From Ruegeria sp. THAF57 (lineage in GTDB: Bacteria; Pseudomonadota; Alphaproteobacteria; Rhodobacterales; Rhodobacteraceae), in the NCBI RefSeq assembly GCF_903914075.1, contig NZ_CAIWNQ010000001.1:372001-436000 (forward strand): a stretch of DNA of 64,000 bases, given 5' to 3'. Below, one piece after another: positions 27,428 to 37,332 of the stretch. The translations under genes were made by a program, and so were the position numbers. The stretch's first letter is position 1. The number at the start of each line of letters is the position of its first letter. The notes below the pieces were generated by a model, which was not told where the DNA came from, ran no database searches, and saw only the letters and a list, made by a program, of their open reading frames with translations.

Positions 27428-28726
27428 CTACTCCGCAGCCATTGCACCAAGGCGACCCGACTTTTGGGCCTTGATACGGTCTTCGATTTCGTCCCGGAAA
27501 TTGCGGATCAGGCCCTGGATGGGCCAAGCCGCAGCATCGCCGAGCGCGCAGATCGTGTGCCCTTCGACCTGTTTGGTGACGTCAAACAGCATGTCGATCT
27601 CTTCCAGTTCGGCCTCGCCACGCACCAGTCGATCCATCACACGCATCATCCAGCCTGTGCCTTCGCGACAGGGCGTACACTGACCACAGCTTTCGTGCTT
27701 GTAGAACTTGGACAACCGCCAGATCGCCTTGATGATATCGGTGGACTTATCCATCACGATCACCGCCGCCGTCCCAAGGCCCGAGCCCAAATCGTTGCGA
27801 AGATAGTCGAAATCCATGATCGCATCGCGCATGTTTTCACCGCGCACGCAAGGAACGGACGAGCCACCGGGGATCACCGCCAGCAGATTATCCCAGCCGC
27901 CGCGAATACCACCACAGTGGGTCTCGATCAGTTCCTCGAACGAGATCGACATCGCCTCTTCGACCACACATGGGTTATTCACATGGCCCGAGATCGCAAA
28001 CAGCTTGGTGCCCGCATTGTTCTGACGACCAAAGCCCGCGAACCAATCCGCGCCCCGGCGCAGGATGGTGGGCACAACGGCAATGGATTCCACGTTGTTC
28101 ACCGTGGTCGGGCAACCATACAGCCCCGCCCCCGCCGGGAACGGGGGTTTCATCCGCGGCATGCCCTTCTTGCCCTCAAGGCTTTCGATCAGGGCGGTTT
28201 CTTCGCCGCAGATATACGCACCCGCGCCGTGATGCAGGAACAGGTCAAAATCCCAGCCCGAACCCGCGGCGTTCTTGCCCAGCAAGCCAGCGTCATAGGC
28301 TTCGTCAATCGCAGCCTGTAGCGCCTCACGCTCACGGATATATTCGCCGCGCAGGTAGATATAGCAGGTATGCGCATTCATCGCGAAGGACGCGATTAGG
28401 CAGCCTTCGATCAATGTATGCGGATCATGACGCATGATCTCACGATCCTTGCAGGTACCCGGCTCGGATTCGTCCGCGTTCACAACAAGATAGGCCGGGC
28501 GACCGTCGCTTTCCTTGGGCATGAACGACCATTTCAGACCGGTGGGAAAGCCCGCACCGCCACGACCACGCAGGCCGGAATCCTTCATCGTCTGGATGAT
28601 CCAGTCGCGGCCCTTCTCGATCAGGCCAGCCGTGCCGTCCCAATGCCCGCGCGCCTGTGCGCCACGCAATGTGCGCTCGTGCATCCCGTAGATGTTGGTA
28701 AAGATCCGGTCCTGATCCTTCAGCAT
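27428..28726 (-). CDS. nuoF: NADH-quinone oxidoreductase subunit F
   Basis: 432 residues. It has the NADH/FMN fold motifs [32 protein letters not shown] and [17 protein letters not shown], and the N3 4Fe-4S motif [16 protein letters not shown]. It accepts the hydride from NADH on FMN and starts the electron chain of complex I. It lies 12 bases after the DUF5337 gene. Identification is certain. Confidence 0.98.
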   Translation of the reverse strand: MLKDQDRIFTNIYGMHERTLRGAQARGHWDGTAGLIEKGRDWIIQTMKDSGLRGRGGAGFPTGLKWSFMPKESDGRPAYLVVNADESEPGTCKDREIMRHDPHTLIEGCLIASFAMNAHTCYIYLRGEYIREREALQAAIDEAYDAGLLGKNAAGSGWDFDLFLHHGAGAYICGEETALIESLEGKKGMPRMKPPFPAGAGLYGCPTTVNNVESIAVVPTILRRGADWFAGFGRQNNAGTKLFAISGHVNNPCVVEEAMSISFEELIETHCGGIRGGWDNLLAVIPGGSSVPCVRGENMRDAIMDFDYLRNDLGSGLGTAAVIVMDKSTDIIKAIWRLSKFYKHESCGQCTPCREGTGWMMRVMDRLVRGEAELEEIDMLFDVTKQVEGHTICALGDAAAWPIQGLIRNFRDEIEDRIKAQKSGRLGAMAAE

Positions 28727-28738
28727 CGTGTATTACCT

Positions 28739-28957
28739 TCAGCTGTCCTGACGCATGCGCCAGAGTTGAAAAATGTTGACGCCCGCATAGATGAATCCTG
28801 CCAGAGCGGCAAAATCAAAAAGCAACGCATAGCGGCCCGGCAGTCCCAACTGCGGGCCAACAAATGTCATGACAAGCCACAGCACCATCGTCGCGGCGAT
28901 GACTATGCCGATGTGACGGCCCTTTCGGGCTATGGCCTGTTCCTTGTCCTTGTCCAT
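28739..28957 (-). CDS. DUF5337 family small membrane protein in the nuo operon
   Basis: 72 residues from the ATG at 28957. A charged N-terminus (MDKDKEQAIARKGRH) is followed by two membrane helices (about 14-34 and 42-62). It fits DUF5337, found between nuoE and nuoF in Rhodobacteraceae. No function is known; a small complex I-associated protein is an attractive guess only. Confidence 0.75.
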   Translation of the reverse strand: MDKDKEQAIARKGRHIGIVIAATMVLWLVMTFVGPQLGLPGRYALLFDFAALAGFIYAGVNIFQLWRMRQDS

Positions 28958-28988
28958 CTCATCCCGATGCCCCGAGTGGGCACCTATC

Positions 28989-30038
28989 TTAGTCCTCGTT
29001 CCCCGCGGCAAGGCTGGTTGCCTGCTCGACCCAGCCGTCGCGTTCGATCCGGCCCTTGAACTTCAGCTGCGTGTCCACCCAGGCAATATTCCCGGCCGTC
29101 CAGGTTGAGATCTGGTCGTAGTGATAGATCCCCAGATCGTTCAGCTTTTCTTCCAGCTTCGGCCCAACGCCCTTCAGCACTTTCAGATCATCCGCCTTCC
29201 CGTCGCGCGCTTGCGTCAGCGTTTCGGGCTTGTCTTCCGTAGCTTCCTGGGCCTGCTTCGCCGCCGGTTTGCCAACCTCACGCTCTTTGGGTGGTTTCGG
29301 AGCTGCCTTGGTCGCCGCCGCCTTGCCATCCTTACCCAACCACGGGGTCAGGATCGGTACCTCGGTCCCGTCGATGCGTTTGACCGTGTCGCCCAGATCA
29401 ACAGCCAGTTCGACACTCGCATTATGCTCGGGCTTGTCCGTTGCATACTCGGTCAGGCTGCTCAAACCTTTCAGCGGCTCCGCGGCATAGCGACCGTTCT
29501 GTGGACCCGGCACCGGCACCTTGCCCGCGGCCAGATCGTCGATGATCTTGCCAAAACTTTCGGCTGTCAGATCTTCATAATAGTCCTTGCCGATCTGTGC
29601 CATCGGCGCGTTCGCGCAGGATCCGAGGCATTCAACCTCTTCCCAACTCAACTTACCATCAGCGGACAATTCATGAGGCTTGGCAGCAATCTTTTCCTTG
29701 CACACCGCGATCAGATCTTCGGCCCCACAAATCAAACATGAGGTCGTGCCGCACACTTGGATATGCGCAACTGTTCCAACGGGTTGCAACTGAAACATGA
29801 AGTAGAATGAGGCCACCTCAAGCACACGGATATAGGCCATACCCAGCATGTCGGCGACAGACTCGATCGCCGGGCGAGACAGCCAACCTTCTTGCTCTTG
29901 CGCGCGCCACAACAGCGGAATAACCGCACTGGCCTGACGGCCCTCGGGGTACTTGGTGATCTGCGCTTCGGCCCACTGCTGGTTAGCAGCGGTGAAGGCA
30001 AAGCTTTCGGGTTGATCGGGGTGAAGACGGCGGAGCAT
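28989..30038 (-). CDS. nuoE: NADH-quinone oxidoreductase subunit E with C-terminal extension
   Basis: 349 residues; the usual 24 kDa subunit is about 170-240. The thioredoxin-like NuoE domain (about 1-190) has the N1a 2Fe-2S ligands in [10 protein letters not shown] and [10 protein letters not shown] linker rich in Lys, Ala and Pro (about 230-285) leads to a domain with [25 protein letters not shown], a helix-hairpin-helix-like element, at about 290-345. This extension is seen in Rhodobacterales NuoE but has no defined role. The ATG shares one base with the nuoD stop. Confidence 0.95.
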   Translation of the reverse strand: MLRRLHPDQPESFAFTAANQQWAEAQITKYPEGRQASAVIPLLWRAQEQEGWLSRPAIESVADMLGMAYIRVLEVASFYFMFQLQPVGTVAHIQVCGTTSCLICGAEDLIAVCKEKIAAKPHELSADGKLSWEEVECLGSCANAPMAQIGKDYYEDLTAESFGKIIDDLAAGKVPVPGPQNGRYAAEPLKGLSSLTEYATDKPEHNASVELAVDLGDTVKRIDGTEVPILTPWLGKDGKAAATKAAPKPPKEREVGKPAAKQAQEATEDKPETLTQARDGKADDLKVLKGVGPKLEEKLNDLGIYHYDQISTWTAGNIAWVDTQLKFKGRIERDGWVEQATSLAAGNED

Positions 30039-31261
30039 TAGCGGTCAATCTCTCCAAATACGACGTCCATGGTACCGATAATCGCGGCGACGTCGGCCAG
30101 TTGGTGACCCTTGGCGACGTGATCCATGGCTTGCAGGTGCAGGAAACCGGGGGCGCGCAATTTGGCGCGATAGGGCTTGTTGGTGCCGTCGGCGACCAGA
30201 TAGACGCCGAACTCGCCCTTGGGGGCTTCGACGGCGGCGTAGACTTCGCCCGCGGGGACGTGGAAGCCTTCGGTGTAAAGCTTGAAGTGGTGGATCAGGC
30301 TTTCCATCGAGGTTTTCATGTCAGAACGTTTTGGCGGGGTGATCTTGCCACGCGCCAGAACATCGCCGGGGCAATCGCGGATCTTGGCGATGGCCTGACG
30401 GATAATGTGCAGCGACTGGCGCATCTCTTCCATTCGAACCAGATAGCGGTCATAGCAATCACCATTCTTGCCGACTGGGATCTGAAACTCGAACTCGTCA
30501 TAGCATTCATAGGGCTGCGCGCGGCGCAAATCCCAAGCCAGACCCGATCCGCGCACCATCACGCCCGAGAAGCCGTATTTCTGGATGTCATCTTCGGTCA
30601 CGATGCCAATATCGGCGTTACGCTGCTTGAAGATGCGGTTTTCAGTCAGAAGACCATCAATATCGTCCAAAACGGCAGGGAATTCGTGACTCCATGCCTC
30701 GATATCGTCCAGCAGTTCTGGCGGCAGGTCCTGATGTACGCCCCCGGGGCGGAAATAGGCGGCGTGGAGGCGCGCACCACAGGCACGCTCATAGAACACC
30801 ATCAGCTTTTCGCGTTCTTCAAAGCCCCACAGCGGTGGAGTCAGGGCGCCAACATCCATCGCCTGCGTCGTTACGTTCAGCAGGTGGTTCAGGATGCGCC
30901 CGATCTCGGAATACAGAACCCGGATCAGCGAGCCCCGGCGTGGTACTTCGACCCCGGTCAGCTTTTCGATTGCCAAGCACCAGGCATGTTCCTGGTTCAT
31001 CGGTGCCACGTAATCCAGACGGTCGAAATACGGCAGGTTTTGCAGATACGTCCGGCTTTCCATCAGCTTTTCGGTGCCACGGTGCAGCAGACCGATATGC
31101 GGGTCGCAACGTTCGACGATCTCGCCGTCCAGCTCAAGCACAAGACGCAAAACCCCATGCGCCGCAGGGTGTTGCGGGCCGAAGTTAATGTTAAAGTTGC
31201 GGATCTTCTGTTCTCCGCTCAGCGCGTCCGTGCTGCCGTCATCGTATCTTGAGCCGTCCAT
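30038..31261 (-). CDS. nuoD: NADH-quinone oxidoreductase subunit D
   Basis: 407 residues from the ATG at 31261, which shares one base with the stop of the 40-residue gene upstream (TGATG). The hydrogenase-like motifs [21 protein letters not shown] at the N-terminus and [12 protein letters not shown] identify the 49 kDa subunit, with the His and Tyr that bind the quinone head. It forms the quinone pocket with NuoB. Confidence 0.97.
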   Translation of the reverse strand: MDGSRYDDGSTDALSGEQKIRNFNINFGPQHPAAHGVLRLVLELDGEIVERCDPHIGLLHRGTEKLMESRTYLQNLPYFDRLDYVAPMNQEHAWCLAIEKLTGVEVPRRGSLIRVLYSEIGRILNHLLNVTTQAMDVGALTPPLWGFEEREKLMVFYERACGARLHAAYFRPGGVHQDLPPELLDDIEAWSHEFPAVLDDIDGLLTENRIFKQRNADIGIVTEDDIQKYGFSGVMVRGSGLAWDLRRAQPYECYDEFEFQIPVGKNGDCYDRYLVRMEEMRQSLHIIRQAIAKIRDCPGDVLARGKITPPKRSDMKTSMESLIHHFKLYTEGFHVPAGEVYAAVEAPKGEFGVYLVADGTNKPYRAKLRAPGFLHLQAMDHVAKGHQLADVAAIIGTMDVVFGEIDR

Positions 31262-31383
31262 CAACGCCCTCGTTTCTTCTTCGCTTCGGCCCGAACCCGG
31301 ACCTTTTCGGCCTCGGCCGCCTTCGCTGCGGCCCCTGCCAGCAACACTCCCAGCACGCCCAGAACAATCAGTTCGCCTGTCAT
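31261..31383 (-). CDS. Very small membrane-anchored protein between nuoC and nuoD
   Basis: 40 residues, from ATG 31381-31383 to TGA, and its stop overlaps the nuoD start. Residues 4-18 are hydrophobic ([15 protein letters not shown]) and residues 19-40 are a highly charged Lys/Arg/Glu/Ala helix ending KKKRGR. One base separates it from the preceding 58-residue gene. It is too short for family recognition, but tight coupling on both sides argues that it is translated. Unidentified reading frames of this kind are known in Rhodobacter nuo operons. Confidence 0.6.
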   Translation of the reverse strand: MTGELIVLGVLGVLLAGAAAKAAEAEKVRVRAEAKKKRGR

Positions 31384-31384
31384 A

Positions 31385-31561
31385 TCAGCGTCGCTCCATC
31401 TCTTGCAGCTTCAGCGCCATCATCCACAGCAGGACGATCACGACCGGAGAGATGATGCACGCAAACGCCCAGTTCTTGTTGATCCCGAAATGCGGTAGCA
31501 GCTTGATCATTGGCACAACCGTCGCCACCACCAGAACAATCCAGATCAGGAACTCAAACAT
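31385..31561 (-). CDS. Small two-helix membrane protein between nuoC and nuoD
   Basis: 58 residues, from ATG 31559-31561 to TGA at 31385-31387. Two membrane helices are seen at about 3-22 and 32-52, joined by HFGINKN, with a charged C-terminus KLQEMERR. It begins five bases after the nuoC stop and ends one base before the 40-residue gene, so the spacing is that of a translated operon member. I recognise no named family. An accessory complex I subunit or assembly factor is possible by position. Confidence 0.68.
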   Translation of the reverse strand: MFEFLIWIVLVVATVVPMIKLLPHFGINKNWAFACIISPVVIVLLWMMALKLQEMERR

Positions 31562-31566
31562 GGCGG

Positions 31567-32166
31567 CTACTCCTGCTTCTCATCCCCTGGCAGAATATAA
31601 CTCGCACCTTCCCAGGGGCTCATGAAGTCAAACTGCCGGTACTCCTGCACCAGGCTGACCGGTTCGTAAACGACACGCTTCTGCGCCTCGTCATAACGCA
31701 CTTCGGTATAGCCGGTGGTAGGGAAATCCTTGCGCAGCGGATAGCCGCGGAAACCATAATCCGTCAGAATGCGCCGCAAGTCCGGGTGACCCGAGAACAG
31801 AATGCCGAACATGTCGAACACCTCACGCTCGAACCAGTTGGCCGAGGGGTGAACATCTGCGATCGAGGGCACCATGTCTTCCTCACGAATGGAAACCCGC
31901 AAGCGAATGCGCTGGTTCTGATACATCGACAAGAAGTGATAGACCACGTCGAACCGCTTGGCGCGCTCGGGATAGTCGACGCCCGTAATGTCCACAAGGG
32001 TCGAGAACTTGCAATTCTGATCAGACCGCAGGAACTCTACAAACTCCACAAGGCTCGACGGTGCGACATCGACGTTCAATTCGTCATGGGTCACATCCCA
32101 CGACACAACACAATCAGCCCGTTTAAGCTCCAACTGCGCGCCGAGTTCTTTGAGTGCTTCGCTCAT
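31567..32166 (-). CDS. nuoC: NADH-quinone oxidoreductase subunit C
   Basis: 199 residues, a separate NuoC (not fused to NuoD as in E. coli). Family motifs [25 protein letters not shown] (in parts) and [25 protein letters not shown] are present. This is the 30 kDa peripheral-arm subunit. It lies 12 bases after nuoB. Confidence 0.97.
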   Translation of the reverse strand: MSEALKELGAQLELKRADCVVSWDVTHDELNVDVAPSSLVEFVEFLRSDQNCKFSTLVDITGVDYPERAKRFDVVYHFLSMYQNQRIRLRVSIREEDMVPSIADVHPSANWFEREVFDMFGILFSGHPDLRRILTDYGFRGYPLRKDFPTTGYTEVRYDEAQKRVVYEPVSLVQEYRQFDFMSPWEGASYILPGDEKQE

Positions 32167-32178
32167 CTTCCCTCTCCC

Positions 32179-32712
32179 TCAGCGCACGATGGTTCCGGTG
32201 CGGCGGATCTTCCGTTGCAACTGCATTAGACCGTAAAGCAGAGCCTCGGCGGTCGGAGGGCAGCCGGGGACGTAGATATCCACCGGAACGATGCGATCAC
32301 AGCCCCGCACAACGGAGTAGGAATAGTGATAATACCCACCCCCATTCGCGCAGGACCCCATCGAGATCACATAGCGTGGCTCGGGCATCTGGTCATAAAC
32401 CTTGCGCAGCGCCGGGGCCATCTTGTTGGTCAGGGTTCCGGCAACAATCATCACGTCGGACTGACGCGGCGAGGCGCGCGGTGCGATGCCAAACCGTTCC
32501 GCATCATAGCGCGGCATCGAGGTGTGCATCATCTCAACCGCGCAGCAGGCCAGACCAAAGGTCATCCAGTGCAATGACCCGGTGCGAGCCCAGTTGATGA
32601 TGTCCTCGGTCGAGGTCAGCAGAAAACCTTTGTCCTGCAATTCAGCGTTCAGGGCCTGGGTTGCAACTTCCTTGTCGACGCCTGCGGTATTTGCACCCGT
32701 CATCACTCCCAT
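32179..32712 (-). CDS. nuoB: NADH-quinone oxidoreductase subunit B
   Basis: 177 residues from the ATG at 32712; an ATG three codons later (32703) overlaps the nuoA stop as TGATG and is a good alternative. The N2 4Fe-4S ligands are seen in [21 protein letters not shown] and [10 protein letters not shown]. This subunit passes electrons to quinone. The first start overlaps nuoA by ten bases. Confidence 0.96.
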   Translation of the reverse strand: MGVMTGANTAGVDKEVATQALNAELQDKGFLLTSTEDIINWARTGSLHWMTFGLACCAVEMMHTSMPRYDAERFGIAPRASPRQSDVMIVAGTLTNKMAPALRKVYDQMPEPRYVISMGSCANGGGYYHYSYSVVRGCDRIVPVDIYVPGCPPTAEALLYGLMQLQRKIRRTGTIVR

Positions 32713-33068
32713 TCCAGGGCCCCTTTCTTCCATTCATAGGCAAAGCCAATGGTCAGAACGCCCAGGAACACCATCATGGACCAGAACCCAACATCGCTGA
32801 TGTCTTTGAAACCGACGGCCCAGGGGAACAGGAAAGCAATTTCCAGATCGAAAATGATGAAGAGAATCGAAACCAGATAGAACCGAACGTCGAACTTCAT
32901 CCGCGCATCATCAAAGGCGTTGAAGCCACATTCATATGCGCTAACCTTTTCAGGGTCTGGATTGCGGACGGCCAGAACCACAGCAGCCAGAATCAGAACG
33001 ATTCCAAGGCCAACGGCAACGGCCAGAAACACCAGAATCGGGAGGTACTCCCGCAACAGGTCTTCCAC
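32703..33068 (-). CDS. nuoA: NADH-quinone oxidoreductase subunit A
   Basis: 121 residues from a GTG at 33068, chosen because AAAGGAG lies six bases upstream and the length equals the family norm. Three membrane helices; the loop [32 protein letters not shown] (in parts at about 43-75) holds the conserved Cys and acids near the quinone site. It is the first gene of the nuo operon. Confidence 0.96.
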   Translation of the reverse strand: MEDLLREYLPILVFLAVAVGLGIVLILAAVVLAVRNPDPEKVSAYECGFNAFDDARMKFDVRFYLVSILFIIFDLEIAFLFPWAVGFKDISDVGFWSMMVFLGVLTIGFAYEWKKGALEWE

Positions 33069-33133
33069 GTAAAGCTCCTTTCCTGTGCAGCGCTCGCAGC
33101 GACGCACCGTCAATTGGCGTGTTGACTGGACAT

Positions 33134-33162
33134 TCTCTATCCCTGCGTGATCAGAGGGTCAA
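33134..33162 (-). promoter_or_regulatory. nuoA: Candidate sigma-70 promoter of the nuo operon
   Basis: On the minus strand TTGACC (33162-33157), a 17-base spacer and TAGAGA (33139-33134) lie in the 187-base gap upstream of nuoA. The predicted transcript would have a leader of about 60 bases. The -35 is strong and the -10 is poor. Confidence 0.4.
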
Positions 33163-33255
33163 CCGAACAGAAGCGCGCAGGCACCTAATATTCCGTTTCC
33201 CTCGTGGGATATTGAGTATGTTGGTTCTGTTTGCGCGTTAAGTGACTGTTGGAAT

Positions 33256-34044
33256 TCAGACCTTACTGTTCCAAACAGGTTTTCTTTTAGCAAAAAACGC
33301 GCCGATTCCTTCTTGGGCTTCTTCAGTTTCCCAACGATCCACCAGCGCCCGGATCGTCCCGTCGATCACAGTATTGTCAATCGTCGGTCCCAGCATTCGC
33401 ACCAAAGCTTTGGCCGAGGCCACGGCCCCCGGCGCACAGGACAGGTATGGCTCGACCTCGGCCTCGACCGCCCCGGCCAGATCATCGGCATTGACCGCCC
33501 TGGCAAGCAATCCCAGTTCCACAGCCTCGGACGCTTCAAAAAGACGTGCCGACATGACTACGCGCCGTGCCCGCGCCTCGCCCATGCGTGCAACAACATA
33601 GGGACCAATGGTCGCCGGGATCAGGCCCAATCTCGTTTCTGTCAGGCCCATTTTCACTGACTGAACACCAATTGCCACGTCACACACTGCGGCCATTCCA
33701 ACGCCCCCTCCAAAAGCGTTGCCCTGAACAGCGCCGATCAACGGTTTCGGCATCGTGTTCAAAGCCTGCAACATTTCGGCCAGCTTACGCGCTTCGACAA
33801 AGCGCGTTTCGGGGTCGGCGGCCATTTGATCCTGCATCCAGCTTAAATCGCCTCCGGCGCAGAAGCTTTTGCCCGCGCCTGTCAGGACAACCACCCGCAC
33901 CGCGTCGTCCCGTCCCAACTGTCCTGCCGCCTGTGTCAGTTCCGATATCATCTGCGCTGACATCGCATTGTGTTTTTCCGGACGGTTCAGCGTCAGCGTC
34001 GCGACGCCGCGCGGGTCCACTGCGATTGAAATGGTGTCGAGCAT
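33256..34044 (-). CDS. liuC: Enoyl-CoA hydratase family protein, probable methylglutaconyl-CoA hydratase
   Basis: 262 residues of the crotonase fold. The oxyanion-hole segments GKSFCAGGDLSWM and GNAFGGGVGMAAVCDVAIG are present, with the Glu of TETRLGLIPATIGPYV as a likely catalytic residue. Context is strong: it follows the HMG-CoA lyase and methylcrotonyl-CoA carboxylase genes, so hydration of 3-methylglutaconyl-CoA to HMG-CoA is the expected step. It is the last gene of the operon, eight bases after the lyase. The family also holds general enoyl-CoA hydratases, so specificity is inferred. Confidence 0.85.
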   Translation of the reverse strand: MLDTISIAVDPRGVATLTLNRPEKHNAMSAQMISELTQAAGQLGRDDAVRVVVLTGAGKSFCAGGDLSWMQDQMAADPETRFVEARKLAEMLQALNTMPKPLIGAVQGNAFGGGVGMAAVCDVAIGVQSVKMGLTETRLGLIPATIGPYVVARMGEARARRVVMSARLFEASEAVELGLLARAVNADDLAGAVEAEVEPYLSCAPGAVASAKALVRMLGPTIDNTVIDGTIRALVDRWETEEAQEGIGAFFAKRKPVWNSKV

Positions 34045-34052
34045 GGCCTTTC

Positions 34053-34907
34053 TTATTCCCCTCGCATGGCGCGCGCCATCTGCCCGGCCTGTTCCACGAT
34101 CTCTGGGGTGATGCCGGTCTCATATCCCAGCCGATGTAAGTGCGACACAACCGTTTCGGTCGCTACATTGCCGGCCGCGCCGGGGGCGTATGGACACCCC
34201 CCCAAACCGCCAACCGCAGAATCGAACGTGCGCACGCCCAGCGCAAGGGCAGCGTCTATATTGTCGATCGCCCGCCCGTTGGTGTCGTGGAAATGGCCCG
34301 CCAGTCTGGTGACGGGCACCCGCTTTAGCACCGCCAACAGCATATGCGCGACAGTATCAGGCGTGCCCTGCCCAACCGTATCCCCCAGAGACACTTCGTA
34401 ACAGCCCAGCGCAAACAGCGTATCCGCGACTTCAGCAACTTTTCCAGGGTCTGTCGGGCCATCATAGGGACAGTCCGTCACGCAAGAGACATACCCCCGC
34501 ACGGGAAGGTCAATATGCCGAGCAGCCTCTAGAATCGGGGTAAACCGTTCGATCGACTCCGCGATCGAGGCATTGATGTTGGCCTTAGAAAAACCCTCGG
34601 AGGCTGAGGCGAAAACAGCAATCTCATCCGCCTTGGCCGCAAGCGCGTCGTCGTACCCGCGCATGTTCGGTGTCAGCGCGGCATAGCGCACACCGTCGGC
34701 ACGGGAAATCCCGGCCAGCACTTCGGCACTGCCAGCCATCTGTGGCACCCACTTGGGCGAGACGAAGCTGGCCACCTCGATCCGGTTGAAGCCGGCGCGG
34801 CTCAGACAATCGACCAACGCGACCTTTTCGGCCACCGGGATTTCCCGCTTTTCATTCTGCAGACCGTCGCGCGGCCCCACTTCGAAGATTTCAACCCGAT
34901 CACCCAT
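34053..34907 (-). CDS. liuE: Hydroxymethylglutaryl-CoA lyase
   Basis: 284 residues, TIM barrel of the DRE-TIM family. GPRDGLQNEKREIP holds the catalytic Arg-Asp, LAGHFHDTNGRA the metal-binding His pair, and GGLGGCPYAPGAAGNVATE the signature with the active-site Cys. It splits HMG-CoA into acetyl-CoA and acetoacetate, the last step of leucine breakdown. Located between mccA and the crotonase gene in the same operon. Confidence 0.94.
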   Translation of the reverse strand: MGDRVEIFEVGPRDGLQNEKREIPVAEKVALVDCLSRAGFNRIEVASFVSPKWVPQMAGSAEVLAGISRADGVRYAALTPNMRGYDDALAAKADEIAVFASASEGFSKANINASIAESIERFTPILEAARHIDLPVRGYVSCVTDCPYDGPTDPGKVAEVADTLFALGCYEVSLGDTVGQGTPDTVAHMLLAVLKRVPVTRLAGHFHDTNGRAIDNIDAALALGVRTFDSAVGGLGGCPYAPGAAGNVATETVVSHLHRLGYETGITPEIVEQAGQMARAMRGE

Positions 34908-34973
34908 GGCTGCGCCCCTCCCTTATTGCCGCTATGAACCCGACCTTGCCACGTTGCGCCCGCACGGGACAGA

Positions 34974-36902
34974 TCATTCCTCCTCCAACCGGACCAGAGC
35001 GGCACCGGCTTCGACCTGCTCCCCGGCTTCGGCGAGCACTTCGGCAACGACGCCATCGCGTGCTGCCAGCAAGGAATGCTCCATCTTCATGGCTTCCAGA
35101 ACGGCCAGTCGATCGCCTTCCTGCACCGTTTGCCCCACTGTCGCGAACATGGCCTTTACCAATCCCGGCATCGGTGCCTCGATCACATTGGTGTCGCCAA
35201 CGGCGCTTGCGTCGCGGTCCAGAGGATCGACGATATCGAACGTCTGACCGTAGCATTCAAAAACCGTGATCCTCGACCCTGCCACAGCAACGCGCGGCAT
35301 GGGCTGGCCGCCCACTATCCATCTCCCGGTCTTTCGTTCGGCCAGAACCGAGTCGTCCCCCACCTGCCAAAGCTGTCGGTCCGGCCCTTCGACCTGAACA
35401 TCCAGATCAATCACGTCTTCCGCCTTCAGTTGGGCCGCCCGGTGCAAGGGTGCCCAAAGAGAGAACCCACATTCTTCGTTCGTATCCACCAGCCCCAACG
35501 CCGTCATCGCCGCCGAAACACAGGTAGACGCCGCAACCGGGATGGGCTTGATCAACGCGTCCAAGTCCCGCCCGATCAGTCCTGTATCCACATCCCCCGC
35601 CGCAAAACCGGTATGCCGTGTCAACGCCCCCAGAAACCCGAGGTTTGTAACTGTCCCGGCAACTTCGGTACGCGACAACGCCCGGTGCAGTTGCTCCAAC
35701 GCAATCTGGCGTGTTGGCCCATGCACGATGACTTTGGCGATCATCGGATCGTACCAAGGGCTGATCGTATCGCCCGCCCGAACGCCGCTATCTGCCCGGC
35801 ACGCCGCCGGGAACTTCAGATGAGTCAGCTTGCCCGTCGCAGGCAAAAACCCTTTGGGCACATCTTCGGCGTATAGCCGCGCCTCGAACGCGTGGCCGGT
35901 GATCGACAGTTCACTTTGTTTCTTTGGTAGCGTCTCGCCCGAGGCAACGCGCAATTGCCATTCGACCAGATCAACGCCCGTAATGGCTTCGGTCACAGGG
36001 TGTTCCACCTGCAACCGTGTGTTCATTTCCATGAACCAGAACCGATCCGGCCGCAGCCCTTCCGAGGCATCGACGATAAATTCAACCGTGCCTGCACCCT
36101 TGTAGCCAATCGCCTCGGCTGCCCTGACACCCGCCTGCCCCATCGCCTCGCGCATTTCGGGCGTCATACCGGGCGCAGGCGCTTCCTCAATCACTTTTTG
36201 ATGTCGCCGTTGCAGAGAGCAGTCGCGTTCGAACAGTTGCACAGCGTGTGTGCCATCTCCGAAAACCTGCACTTCGATATGGCGCGGTTTGGCGACGAAC
36301 TTCTCGACCAGCACGGCATCGTTACCAAAGGCTGTACGCGCCTCGCCACGTGCGCTGTCCAAGGCTGACGCAAATTCCTCGGGCTGCTCAACCAGCCGCA
36401 TCCCCTTGCCGCCACCTCCGGCAACAGCCTTGATCAGTACGGGATAGCCGATGGTTTCCGCCGCACCGGCCAAATGCTCGGGGTCCTGATTGTCACCGTG
36501 ATAGCCGGGCACAACCGGCACGCCCGCCTGCTCCATCAAAACCTTGGCCGCATCCTTGAGACCCATCTTGCGGATCGCATCCGCAGAAGGCCCGATAAAC
36601 GTCAACCCAGCGGCTTCGACCGAATCCACGAAATCCGGATTCTCGGACAAAAACCCATATCCGGGATGGATCGCCTGCGCGCCGGTATCCAGCGCTGCCT
36701 GAATGATCACATCACCTTTCAAATAGCTCTCAGCCGGAGCCGCACCGCCGATATGCACCGCCTCGTCCGCCATTTGTACATGTTTGGCCGAGGCATCCAC
36801 ATCGGAATATACCGCAACGCAGGCCACACCCAACTTCTGAGCAGTTTCCATCACGCGGCAAGCAATCTCACCCCGGTTGGCAATCAGGATTTTGTTGAAC
36901 AT
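34974..36902 (-). CDS. mccA: Methylcrotonyl-CoA carboxylase biotin-containing subunit
   Basis: 642 residues from the ATG at 36902; the extra upstream frame overlaps the ASCH gene. The biotin carboxylase domain (1-450) begins FNKILIANRGEIACRV, with the Gly-rich KAVAGGGGKGMR ATP loop and EMNTRLQVEHPVTE. The biotinyl domain lies at the C-terminus with EAMKMEHS, where the Lys is biotinylated. It carboxylates 3-methylcrotonyl-CoA together with the beta subunit. Propionyl- or geranyl-CoA carboxylase is possible by sequence, but the liu neighbours decide for MCC. Confidence 0.93.
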   Translation of the reverse strand: MFNKILIANRGEIACRVMETAQKLGVACVAVYSDVDASAKHVQMADEAVHIGGAAPAESYLKGDVIIQAALDTGAQAIHPGYGFLSENPDFVDSVEAAGLTFIGPSADAIRKMGLKDAAKVLMEQAGVPVVPGYHGDNQDPEHLAGAAETIGYPVLIKAVAGGGGKGMRLVEQPEEFASALDSARGEARTAFGNDAVLVEKFVAKPRHIEVQVFGDGTHAVQLFERDCSLQRRHQKVIEEAPAPGMTPEMREAMGQAGVRAAEAIGYKGAGTVEFIVDASEGLRPDRFWFMEMNTRLQVEHPVTEAITGVDLVEWQLRVASGETLPKKQSELSITGHAFEARLYAEDVPKGFLPATGKLTHLKFPAACRADSGVRAGDTISPWYDPMIAKVIVHGPTRQIALEQLHRALSRTEVAGTVTNLGFLGALTRHTGFAAGDVDTGLIGRDLDALIKPIPVAASTCVSAAMTALGLVDTNEECGFSLWAPLHRAAQLKAEDVIDLDVQVEGPDRQLWQVGDDSVLAERKTGRWIVGGQPMPRVAVAGSRITVFECYGQTFDIVDPLDRDASAVGDTNVIEAPMPGLVKAMFATVGQTVQEGDRLAVLEAMKMEHSLLAARDGVVAEVLAEAGEQVEAGAALVRLEEE

Positions 36903-36907
36903 GTTTC

Positions 36908-37327
36908 TTACTCCTCCGACGCCAAATCTTCGATCAGCCGAAACCGTTCGCAAAGAAGTTCCATCTCTGGGTCAAATCCACCGTTGCGCTCAAAGTATCG
37001 ACGGTGATCCTCGCGCCATCCTTCAAGCGTTTCATTCTCGCCCTCCGCCAGGGCAAACGCCTCGGTCATATCGCAAAACCGGCTGACCGTGACCTCAAGC
37101 GTCTCGATCACCAACGCCGGACGACCATCCCATTCAAGGGCGATATCACGCCGCCCGACCATTGGTGTCTCTGTGCTGCCATCCGGATAGTCCCGCAACG
37201 CGCCACAGGTTGCTGTTTTCCGCCCTGCACGAACCAACCCCAACAGTTCAGCGCTCATCGACGCGCTGTCACCAAACTTGAAGGTTTGCGCCCCGGGATA
37301 GCGGGTCAAAACGTCCTTTAAGGTCAT
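36908..37327 (-). CDS. ASCH domain protein inside the mcc operon
   Basis: 139 residues from the ATG at 37327, five bases after the mccB stop; a GTG at 37336 is an alternative. The ASCH fold is shown by GRKTATCGALRDYPDGS, GRRDIALEWDGRPALVIETLEV and FALAEGENETLEGWREDHRRYF. ASCH domains are RNA-binding-like folds; some bacterial members hydrolyse N4-acetylcytidine. It lies between mccB and mccA, with five bases on each side, so it is co-translated with the carboxylase. No link to leucine metabolism is known. Confidence 0.86.
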   Translation of the reverse strand: MTLKDVLTRYPGAQTFKFGDSASMSAELLGLVRAGRKTATCGALRDYPDGSTETPMVGRRDIALEWDGRPALVIETLEVTVSRFCDMTEAFALAEGENETLEGWREDHRRYFERNGGFDPEMELLCERFRLIEDLASEE

Positions 37328-37332
37328 GACGA

